A stretch of 64,000 nucleotides of DNA, from positions 30,635,368-30,699,367 of the forward strand of contig NC_072791.1 of assembly GCF_028583425.1 (NCBI RefSeq), read 5' to 3'. Position 1 is the stretch's first letter; each line of letters begins with the position of its first letter. Position numbers and translations under genes: made by a program. Source of the stretch: Eublepharis macularius (lineage: Eukaryota; Chordata; Lepidosauria; Squamata; Eublepharidae). A model generated the notes under the pieces. That model was not told the DNA's origin, made no database searches, and saw only the letters and a list, made by a program, of their open reading frames with translations. Below are positions 54,990 to 64,000 of this stretch, piece after piece.

Positions 54990-56740
54990 CTTTTATTATG
55001 TTGCCCCTAAAGTTAAGTGGAAAAAACTTGTGCTCATGTTCATCATCATGTCTTCTGTGCAGTCTCAAACGGGAACTGTGCATGCGCAGGTGAACCATGG
55101 ACGTTCCAAAGATCCTAGAGGTGTGAGGCACTTACCTAGCCTTTTTGCACATCCCCCCCCCCCAAAGCAGGGCTATAAAAAGTGGGGCAAGGGGCTTTGT
55201 CCCTCAGTCCTTCTTTTCCGGCCACTGAAGAAAGACGTGTCTTCTCTCGGCTCCTTGGTTCCATCACTATAGATGTGAGTTAGGGCCTTCGATTCCCTCG
55301 CATTGAAGGTCCTCTTCAAGAAGTGTTCCAATTTTGAGACAAAGATGGCCCAATGAGATGGGCACATCAAATGACTTCTTTGTCTGGGTAAGGGCCATGA
55401 CACCTTGCAGCGTGTGGTCTGCAAACAATTTATGCTCAAAGCGTGCCATGAAAGGGCATTGTAACTTAAAGAGGCTCTTGGGGAGTCAGCCCTGAAGGGC
55501 TCTACTGACTCCAATGATAATGTCATAACAGATCGCAGTGTCCAGAACCCCAGCACATTTGGAACCTATCACCACTCGGGACTAGTCAGTTCCAGCCATG
55601 CCTTCATCAGTTTCACCTCGGTGCCAGTCAGTGCCGCCTACAAAAAAGGCTACGCTCAAGTCGAAGCGTGCTGATAAGCTCTTGACTTCTAAGTCACAAA
55701 AGAGAATAGAACCCTCTTCTTCCGCTCTGAACACTTCTGTTGCACCAAGTCTGCCCAGACAACTCCATCTCGAACTCCCAGATGGTGTTCTGCTTTGGTT
55801 CCATCCCATTCAGAGGGTGAGATTCCTGAAGTCATAGAACCATCTACAGTCATTTTTCCATTGCTGCCATCATCAGTAGGGCCTGTGGAAAGACAGAGGC
55901 GTTTCTCAGGTACACCTAAAAATGACAATAGCTTGGAACTGGCTTTTCACTATATACACCATTGGTTCCATTATTCTCCATACGGTTCCCAGTACCTTTA
56001 CTATGCTTATGGGTTAGAAGGTTCACTGGGCATGAGCTCACTCTCTCATTACTTCTTCCATGATGAAGACCCTTATGTTTCAGTTCACTCAGAACCAAGA
56101 GGTAAAACAAAACCTACGTTGGTTCCAGCCAGGACTTTTTTTCAGCTGGAATGCGGTGGAACGGAGTTCCGGCGCCTCTTGAAAATGGTCACATGGCTGG
56201 TGGCCCCGCCCCCTTATCTCCAGACAGAAGGGAGTTGCATGGAGGGCAATCTCAACTCCCCTCTGTCTGGAGATCGGGGGGGCGGGGCCACCGGCCATGT
56301 GACCATTTTCGCTGAGAATGATTTAAACTTTAAAAACCTCCCCCCTTGTTCCAGCTGACCCAAAGTGACATCATTGTTTGGTCTTGAGTTCCACCACCTC
56401 TTTTTACAGAAAAAAAGCCCTGGTTCCAGCTACAGTTCCAGAAAACAACACTGTCCTGGAACCGACGTTGAACTACTCTATGCACTATGACAACAATTCC
56501 GATGTTGCCTCGGATCTTGCACCAGAAACTTCTCCACTGGAATTTCTTACTCAGGACTCTGCTGTACCTCCAAGTGAGGATCTCCATTTATACACCAAGC
56601 AGTTAGTCTGGATGGTGAGATCTCTGGACATTGAGGTAGCTAAGCACTGTAGGTCAGCCCTCAGAGAGGCCAAAGCTCAGAATGAGCTGAGACTGCCCAG
56701 GAGGGCTCCCCACAACAAAAAAAGATGTTCTTCAGATATG
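54990..56740 (+). mobile_element. DIRS-like retroelement fossil (5' region and gag-like ORF)
   Basis: A TATA-like gctataaaaag near 55170 is followed by coding remnants: a zinc-knuckle-like part (CLGKGHDTLQ near 55390), a Ser/Pro-rich linker, and a C-terminal segment with PPSEDLHLYTKQLVWMVRSL near 56570. The layout recalls the first ORF of vertebrate DIRS-like elements. The copy is broken in several places and carries a hAT insertion at 56130-56422. Family assignment is tentative. Confidence 0.4.
56130..56422. mobile_element. short hAT MITE
   Basis: It starts CAGGACTTTTTTTCAGC and ends aaaaaaagccctg, with long internal inverted repeats (aaaatggtcacatggctgg and complement). The perfect 8-bp duplication GTTCCAGC flanks it (56122-56129 and 56423-56430). 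A second member is at 60109. Confidence 0.85.
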
Positions 56741-56744
56741 TGAG

Positions 56745-57590
56745 GAACAAACTCACTCATTACATTTGCAGATGACACCAAACTGGTAGGAGTAGCAAAA
56801 ATCCTTGAAGACAGGGTTAGAATTCAACAAGATCTGAACACACTGGAAAAGTGGTCAGATTTGAATAAGATGTGATTTAACATGGATAAGTGCCAGGTTC
56901 TCCATCTGGGTAACAAAAATGCAAAGCATGCATACTGGATAAGGGATACACTTCTGTGCAGCAGTATGTGTGAACATGATCTTGGGATATGGGTGGATAG
57001 GAAGCTAAATATGAGCAGTCAGTGTGATATAGCAGCAAAAAAGGCGAACACAGTCTTGGGATGTATTAACAAAGGCGTAACATCCAAATCACAGGTTGTC
57101 ATTGTCTCATTATATACCATGTTGGTCAAGCCCCACTTGGAGTATTGTGTACAGTTTTGGGAGGCCTCACTTCAAAAAGGATGTGGAAAAATTAGAACAG
57201 GTGCAGAGAAGAACAACCTGGATGATCAGGGGCTTGGTGAGCAAATCCTACGAGGAAAAACTAAGGGACCTGGAAATGTTCAGTTTGGAGAAGAGGAGGT
57301 TAAGAGGAGATGTGATTGCTTTTTTAAGTATTTAAAAGACTGTCACTTAGAGGAGGGAAGGGAGGCGTTCCTGTTGGCAGCAGAGAATAGGACTCGAAAC
57401 AATGGATTTACACTACAGGAGGGAAGGTACCGGTAATTCAGCAGAGGAATTGGCTACCTAAGGGTGTGACTGTCTTCAAGGACTTGCTGGACGAATATTT
57501 GTCAAGGATGCTTTAGGCTGTTCCTGCATTGGGCAGTGGGTTGGACTAGTTGGTCTGTGAGGCCCCTTCCAACTCTGTGATTCTATGATG
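56745..57590 (+). repeat. CR1 LINE 3' fragment
   Basis: The translation gives a FADDTKL-type RT motif at the start (ITFADDTKLVGVAKI), then DKCQVLHLGNKN, LGIWVDRKLNMSSQCD, LVKPHLEYCVQFWEASLQK and LRDLEMFSLEKRRLRGD in shifting frames. It ends with attctatgatg, the CR1-type 3' terminal repeat. It is 5'-truncated and has a stop near 56872. Confidence 0.85.
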
Positions 57591-58010
57591 ATTCAGATTA
57601 CACAGTGTAAGTCAATACAATCAACAGCTGAGACATTCAATAAACAATGCAATAAAGTATACAAATGTAAATTTTCAGAGATTTGAGAAGAACCAGAAAT
57701 CTGATAAGAAGCTGAAATAATTTTGAAACAGAGCATAAGCAATTAAACATGACTTATTAAACAATGCAGAAACTACCCAGTAGGAACATACTTACAGTAA
57801 CAGACAGTATGCAGTAGTATAGTCTACACTCCCTGTCTCTTTATCAAAGCATCTCTCTCAACCATTTCCTTACAGTACAGCCCTATTACCTGAGCAAAAA
57901 AGCCCTCCTGAATAATTCAGTTTTGCATAGTTTGTGGGAAACCAGGAGAGTGGGAGCCCCCCTAACCTAACCTTTCAGAAACCACCAGGTTTTGATCTCT
58001 GGATTTTGTC
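57591..58010 (-). repeat. L2-like 3' UTR, antisense
   Basis: Its minus strand matches 2080-2300 (for example tactgtaaggaaatggttg and gcatgctttgataaagag-type strings). It probably is the 3' tail of an L2 element without coding part. Confidence 0.5.
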
Positions 58011-59767
58011 TGAGCTCCTGTTCCTGGTGTCTACTATGCATCACTCTTCTTAGGCTTGGATTCTAAGCCTTTGTTCCATGTGCAATTTTCTCTGGCCATT
58101 GTGGAGGTTGTCTTCTGCCATGGAGTGAGCTTCTTCTGGCACTAGGCACTTCCACTTGCACAAAAATCTTGCACAATGTTTTCCAGGGGGCCTAGCATAA
58201 GAGGAATGCAGCAAAGACCAGCTACCACAATGGACAAAGAAAACCATGTGTGAAATGATGGCAAGGTATCTAATCCATGGTTTCCCCAGAATTGGTGCTG
58301 AAATGGAGAGCAGCTCTACGGAGCATAATTGAATCACAGATACACCGTATGTGCATTTCCTGCCCAAAGTCACACTGCCTATTTCAGTTAGGTGAGTGCT
58401 TTGTAAAAGTTATTCTTTCCCACCTATCTGCCGCTGTCTATGCTACAATTTCCCTCCACATGAACAAACTTCTCTATCAAATTTCTTCTTTGCATTTCCT
58501 CTGCGCACCAGATCTTCTTCACAGCCTCCCACTCTGACTCCCACGTGGTAACAGTTCTCTTCCCAGTACACAGCCATTTGTACAGAAGGTGGCCACTGTT
58601 GGCTCTGCTGTCGCACCGCCCACACACTAGTCATCACATTGCCACATGTGTTACCACCATAGGTTTGTTCAGGAAGGAGCACAGAGCCCCACGAAGACAA
58701 AGGCATGCCACCATTTAAACCTCAACCTGAAATCAACATGAGGGTAGTCAGTAGCACAGGATGAAAAGCCTCTTGGTGTAATAGGCAGAATTCTTGTCTT
58801 GGAATTTAGTTTACGGAAGAACTGTGGAAAGATGGAATTGTTCAGGAGGGTACTCTTGCAAAGAGACAAGGGCAATCATTTATGGCACTATTTAATGTAT
58901 GCATTACCATGTTCTTACTGCATTGGTTTCTAAATTCTCTAATCTAGCTTTTGAATTGCTTATGTCTTACACTGTTTTTTATTGCATAGTTTTCTAATTT
59001 TGTAATAAAGTCATTGTACTGTTTGTGGTGTCTGGTGCTGTTTCTGTTGCATTGTTTTTAAGTTTTGTAATCTCTCTTGAGTCTTAGAGGGAGGGAGGGA
59101 GGGACTGCAGTTCAGGGAGGGCCAGTATGTGTGGGGAGGAGACAGAACATGCTGCAGGTCCTGGCCCTGTACTAGGTGCATTCAGTATAATTTTTGAATG
59201 ACAGCTATGTGTGCATTTGTACATGTGTATGTCCTGTATACATAATTTGGGACACTGTATTTTCCAGGGTTCCCAGTTGGACAGCCAACGCCTACACAGG
59301 TGCTCTTCACATGCACTGCTCTATTCTCCCTTAAGTGTTTCCATTCTCCCTAGATTGAAATGCCCAATTAATCGTGCAACTGCCTCTGTTACTTTAGAAC
59401 AGGGCACACATTTCTGTATTATGTTTAGCATGTTTGTTGTTATTCACATTCCTAATTTTTTAAGTTCATCTAAGTTTTGTTCTGTGGCATGATTTTGTCC
59501 CTCTGTTTAAAAGAACCCATTTATTTTATTTATTTATTTATTGAAAGCATTTCTATGCCCATCCAAATACACACAATAATTCAATAAAAGCAACATAGTA
59601 ATTCTATAAAACAATAATTCTATGAAAACAAATAAATAAAAACAAAAACATATAAACACACATAAAACCAAAAACTGATGAGGCCAGTAATACCTATTTG
59701 AACCATTCAAGTACATTTGAATCAGCCCAATAAATGTGTGAGATTCTTTAGCTCCCCTCATTCACAT
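58011..59767. other. intergenic DNA, nothing recognised
   Basis: No gene is recognised. A short (ATTT)n stretch at 59520-59552 followed by atttctatgcccatcc resembles the tail of an antisense L2 or SINE. Confidence 0.3.
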
Positions 59768-59825
59768 AGATCCAGAGGAGTTAGCTGTGTTAGTCTATAG
59801 TAGCAAAATCAAAAAGAGTCCAGTT
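59768..59825 (-). repeat. Penelope-associated repeat scrap
   Basis: The minus strand reads ctggactctttttgatt and gactaacacagctaactcc, a string that in squamate genomes usually follows the GTGAGC-stem hammerhead-like hairpin seen at 41482. Confidence 0.35.
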
Positions 59826-60108
59826 TTGTTTTCTAAAGACTTGAACTCCATCTTAGGAAAGAAATGAAAAGCTGTCTCATACCAGTTCACATCTGGCAGT
59901 TCCTTTTTTGGACTGAGAATTTTCATTTCTGATAACTTGAAGAAGAATATTTTCTCCTCTCTACTTGAAATTCAGAAGGAAGGATCCTTTGGGTGAGGGG
60001 TACATTACCTCACACTTTCATCGTAATCAGACAATTTTTCTCCAATGGAAGCCAATTCAAAATTACTATCAGACTGATTTTCTGAAGCAACCAGGGGTCT
60101 GATTACAT

Positions 60109-60353
60109 CAGGGCTTTTTCTGGGAAAAGAGGTGGTGGAACTCAGTGGGTTGCCCTCAGAGAAAATGGTCACATGGCTGGTGGCCCAGCCCCCTGATCTC
60201 CAGACAGAGGGGAGTTGAGATTGCCAGCGGCACGGAGGGCAATCTAAACTCCTCTCTATCTGGAGATCAGGGGGTGGGGCCACCAGCCATGTGACCATTT
60301 TCAAGAGGTTCCGGAACTCCATTCCACAGCGTTCCTGCTGAAAAAAAGCCCTG
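60109..60353. mobile_element. short hAT MITE, second copy
   Basis: Ends CAGGGCTTTTTCTGGG and aaaaaaagccctg, flanked by the perfect 8-bp duplication GATTACAT (60101-60108 and 60354-60361). It shares the internal aatggtcacatggctggtgg block with 56130. Confidence 0.85.
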
Positions 60354-60361
60354 GATTACAT

Positions 60362-61088
60362 GATATGTTAAACACAAGTTAGGTTGGGGGAACTCATATT
60401 TAATGTGCGACCAACACTCATCTTCAAAATAGTGTGTGTGCGGAGGGGCATAGACTCCTTAGAGCAAGCATGGAGGCAGGACAGGCTTTGATAGAGTACC
60501 TTTTACACAACGATAGCCATGTGTTACTGCTTAAAGAGTAAAAATGTTTATTTAGGAACTACATACTTGATAGTGAAGAGGAGAGATAGGGATATTGTCT
60601 AGCTATCTAGTTGACTAAGAGAGAGAGTTGCAAGAAAAAGGAGGATATTGCCTTTAAGAGTACCAATCTGGAGACAAGACAAGGAAGTGGCATTTAACAA
60701 AAAGAGAGGAGCTGTCCTCACATTCCTATCTGACTAATCCTTGCTGCCCCCTGTAAGGTCTTCTTCTCTTTATCTGTGTATACCAGACATTACTACTTCC
60801 AATAGCGATTCCCCTCCACTCCACCCAGTGTGCTTTTGTAGGAAGAAAAGGGCCCTAGGGGGGTTGTTTGTCTTACTGCGAGAAACACACGTCTCCTTGA
60901 CTGGACGTGGAACAGACAATAAGACAAACAGCTTGCCTCCTACAGCCCTTTTCTGCCTGCAAAAGCATGTTGGGTGCAGGGGAGGGAATCACGATTCCTC
61001 TCTTGCCACTGGGTGCCTGCTTGGGAGCCCATTCCCAGATGTAGTATATTTTGAAGGGGAGTGCCACTCACATGTTGTTTTGTATCCC
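60362..61088. other. intergenic DNA, nothing recognised
   Basis: No exon or repeat end was recognised. Confidence 0.3.
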
Positions 61089-61303
61089 TCCAGTTGTCCT
61101 GAACTGGATAGCCCAGACTATCCCAATCTCACCTGAACTCAGAAGCTAAGCAAGGTCAGCCCTTGTCAGTACTTAGATGGGAGACCACCAACAAAGTCTA
61201 GGGTTGCTACGTGGAGCCAGGCAGTGGCAAACCCCCTCTGTTAGTCTCTTGCCTTGCAAATCCTGTGGGGTTGTTGTGAGTTAGCTGTGACTTGACAGCA
61301 AAA
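61089..61303 (+). repeat. 5S-rRNA-derived SINE
   Basis: The head aligns with vertebrate 5S rRNA: actcagaagctaagcaaggt (A-box and intermediate-element region) and acttagatgggagaccacc (C-box region). It is followed by the SINE body aggcagtggcaaaccccc, agtctcttgccttgc and gtgacttgacagc. It is a SINE and not a 5S gene because it lacks the rest of 5S rRNA and carries the SINE tail. Confidence 0.85.
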
Positions 61304-61894
61304 AAAAAAAGTGAAGGGAACCACCTACTTCATCGGATGCATGAGGTTTCGTAGTGGTTGCTATTTTATATTTTAATGGCTTATTGGACAGACACAAGAA
61401 GCTGATGATGAGTACTAGAGAGTTATTGCTCCCTATTTCCATAGTAACCTATGGCAGAATGAGTTACTTCATTCAGTTGCTATATTCTTCTGCATTAATG
61501 CACATATACATTTAATGAAAGTTGGTCTTCCTGTTAGAGATATGGTGTGTCTGTGTGTACACGCATATACATATACTATATTTCTTTTTAAAACACATAA
61601 GAACACTGGTGGGGGGCAGGGGATCAGTTTATCATTCTGGATCTTCTCTCATTTATAGTGTGGCTTCCCTGACATGACAAATTGATTGTCTTTATGTCGG
61701 ATGATTTTTTGAGTATACAAAATGGTTTATATTACAGTAAAATTTTGCTGTATTTTGCACCCATTACTTAAAACGTGATGTTATAAGATTAAATATACTG
61801 TGTTTACTAAGGCTGGAAAGTGTTTACTAAGGCTGGCATTTGCAATTGCCATTTATGATTTGACCTAAGGAAAGTTTGACCATCTTTGCTAGGA

Positions 61895-62727
61895 AGATTT
61901 ATTTATTTATTTATTTAATCACATTTCTAGACCGCCCTCCCCGTCAGATGGGCTCAGGGCGGTTTAACAACAGTTTAAAACAGTAAAAACATTATAAAAA
62001 CATTAAAACATTATATCAAAACAATTAAAATTGGTAGGTATAAAATATTAAAATACAGCATTTTCCTGCATGGGTGGTGGAAGGTCTTCAGTGGTATGGC
62101 CGGCGAGAGGACAGCCTAGCCCCCATCAAATGCCTGGCAGAACATCTCCGTCTTGCAGGCCCGGCAGAAAGATAACAAATCCTGCCGGGCCCTAGTTTCC
62201 TCAGACAGAGAGTTCCACCAGGTCGGAGCCAGGACCAAAAAGGCCCTGGCTCTGGAAGAGGCCAGGCGGACCTCCCTGGGGCCAGGGACCATCAGCAAGT
62301 GCTTAGTGGCCGATCGAAGCAACCTCTGGGGAACATATGGGGAGAGGCAGTCCCGAAGGTATGCTGGGCCCAGTCCGCATAGGGTTTTATAGGTCAGCAC
62401 CAAAACCTTGAACCGGACCTGGTACTCAACCGGTAACCAGTGCAGCTGACGGAGGATAGGTGTTATACGAGCCATGATGGGTGCTCTGGCAACCACCCAT
62501 GCAGCTGCATTCTGAACCAGCTGCAGTTTCCGGATCAAGCCCAAGGGAAGCCCTGCGTAGTGATGTTGCAGACCACGTCTCCCTATGTATCTGGCACATT
62601 TCCGCAGTGCCAGGAGATACACATTGGTCACTTCCACATGCTCCGATTTTTTCAGGTTTTCCCTGTCCCAAAGCCGTGTCTTCCTGATCCACTTCGAGAA
62701 CTCACCTTCCACATGCATTGTCCTCAT
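61895..62727 (-). repeat. L2-like LINE 3' end, antisense
   Basis: A 203-codon open frame on the minus strand includes GLPLGLIRKLQLVQNAAAWV, ITPILRQLHWLPVEYQVRFK, YKTLCGLGPAYLRDCLSPYV and WWNSLSEETR, the C-terminal part of an L2 ORF2. The tail lies at the left, with gggcggtctagaaatgtg and (AAAT)n. It is the best-preserved L2 piece in the window, but 5'-truncated. Confidence 0.8.
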
Positions 62728-63312
62728 GCATGTTTTGTGGGTGTTTGTTGAAGGGAAAAAAGGTCCAAAACACGTTCTTTATCTGCACTTCATCACAAAT
62801 GACATTGGTGCATTCCTGCTCAACTTTCCTTTTTTTCTTTTTCTTTTTTTTTGACCGCATGCGGGATTGCACTATACAGTTGTCCTGTCTTTCAACTTCT
62901 GTAGAACCTGAGTATGCGCAGTACTCCATTCTCTACCGTTGATTTACCACTCAAAGTTTTAAATGCAAAAGTGTTTAATAAATATGCGAACTGTAGAGTA
63001 GCATGATCGTGTGATTCCATATCCTACTATATAAAAAGCAAACCGTGTTCCCCACCACTCATCCCCATGGAGGTGCAGTATGCAGGGATAAGAAGCGAGT
63101 CACATTGGTGGGGCCCTCCCAAGGTCTCACAGCAGCAGGGGCAGGGCTCCCCACCACGTCTGCAGGGCCTTGGGAGGGCCACACACATGCCAAGGAGCTG
63201 CCGAGGCATTGGAGAAGGAGGGAGCCCCTGCTCTCTTCCCCGATCCCCCCTTTGACTGATGCCACGGGGAGAGGGGGGTAGCGCTGCTAGGGCCCATTGT
63301 ATTTTCCCAAAC

Positions 63313-63398
63313 AATGCCAAGACCACGGCAATACAGCCCGGAAAACCCACAACAACCATCGTTCTCTGGCCGTGAAAGCCTTCGACAATACATCGGCC
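63313..63398 (+). repeat. Penelope-like fragment
   Basis: It has tgccaagaccacggcaata and cgtgaaagccttcgacaat, the same body as 32673-32753, without the hammerhead-like part. Confidence 0.6.
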
Positions 63399-63599
63399 TT
63401 ATTGATAGTTTGAAATTAAATCAGAAACAGCATTCTGTTCTCAGTGTTGATCCTAGACTGATACTCTGATTGTTGAGTGATACAATGTAGCAAGTAGGGG
63501 TGTGTGCTTCGGGTTCCCAGTTCATAAAAAAAAACTAACCAACTACTGTAATGCACCCTGTATAGGTGTCAGTCAATGGATGACAGGCTATGGCAGATA

Positions 63600-64000
63600 G
63601 ACCCCTGTACCCTCACAGCAAGAAATCCACGATCTTGGTTGAAAGGCTTTATTCAGGAATCCAGTCATATCCACAGATATGTCCATAGGATTGCTCAGAA
63701 GAAAAGCAAGCATACAAGCAAGTTGACAGGAATACCTAAATGTGTGAAAACCATTCTTCTTATAGAGCACAATTACTCATCCCCCCTCCCAACAATAAAA
63801 CATAACTTTTGGCACGAAGCTGTCTTGAGTACTTTTTGCATAGTTTACATAACCAGTCTGGACACTAGGAAGGCATAAGATTAAAGTTGAAACACAGTGA
63901 TTCATGAGAACGGACAGTTTACAAGGTCAGAAGCTCTGGGAGCTTCAAAGCAGCTGCGGCTTCAGCAGGCCTGTGAAAACAAGGCAATTTATGGCACTGG
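63600..64000 (-). mobile_element. possible antisense LTR (fossil), cut by the window end
   Basis: On the minus strand an AATAAA-like aataaagcctttcaacc is followed by about 50 bp that could be a U5 region. The other end lies beyond the window, so the call is weak. Confidence 0.2.

Noticed and set aside
61089-61303. 5S rRNA gene
   Set aside because: Only the promoter half resembles 5S rRNA, and it continues into a SINE body and tail.
63490-63540. hAT left end TAGGGGTGTGTGCTTCGG
   Set aside because: It resembles a hAT terminus, but no matching right end or duplication is visible in the window.

Overview
The window looks like nuclear DNA of a squamate reptile (lizard or snake). The evidence is a vertebrate clade-A serpin gene with the canonical introns, together with a repeat mix typical of squamates: L1, L2 and CR1 LINEs, CORE-type tRNA SINEs, 5S-rRNA-derived SINEs, Penelope-like fragments, many short hAT elements and solo LTRs. 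The species cannot be told from the sequence.

Host genes. All host coding sequence is on the + strand and belongs to one duplicated locus. Copy 1 (promoter and non-coding exon near 4060-4178, coding exons at 5159-5825, 7320-7590, 11405-11552 and 14471-14668) is an apparently intact SERPINA1-like secreted serpin of 427 residues. Copy 2 lies about 36.5 kb downstream (promoter and exon 1 near 40590-40703, exon 2 at 43617-44849, exon 3 at 47507-47656, exon 5 at 49797-49993). It is an unprocessed pseudogene: exon 2 is frameshifted and split by a hAT element, exon 3 has lost about 121 bp, exon 4 is missing, and exon 5 ends early. The two copies carry different reactive-centre loops.

Between the copies (about 15.3-36.9 kb) is a block of nested transposons. 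A CR1 fragment is interrupted by a degenerate L1 (L1-B, 15927-32536, flanked by a 14-bp target duplication). L1-B is interrupted between its ORFs by a 9.9-kb hAT-like element (17214-27156, matching terminal inverted repeats, 8-bp target duplication CTGGTGAG). That element holds two tandem arrays and an apparently full-length L1 (L1-A, 19859-26002) whose two ORFs are open and overlap by four bases. A near-identical segment of about 490 bp lies on both sides of L1-A. After the nest come a Penelope-like fragment with a hammerhead-ribozyme-like hairpin and an APE-type LINE (32760-36857).

The rest is repeat-rich intron and intergenic DNA: solo LTRs with 5-bp duplications, five short hAT copies (three with exact 8-bp duplications), an insertion of only 66 bp, a long-TIR MITE, a 37-bp-arm palindrome, relics of an SGNH-hydrolase-bearing element and a DIRS-like element, 5S SINEs, and antisense L2 fragments. 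No stand-alone tRNA or rRNA gene and no CRISPR array was found. Boundaries of old repeats are approximate; family names were assigned by eye from protein motifs and terminal sequences.
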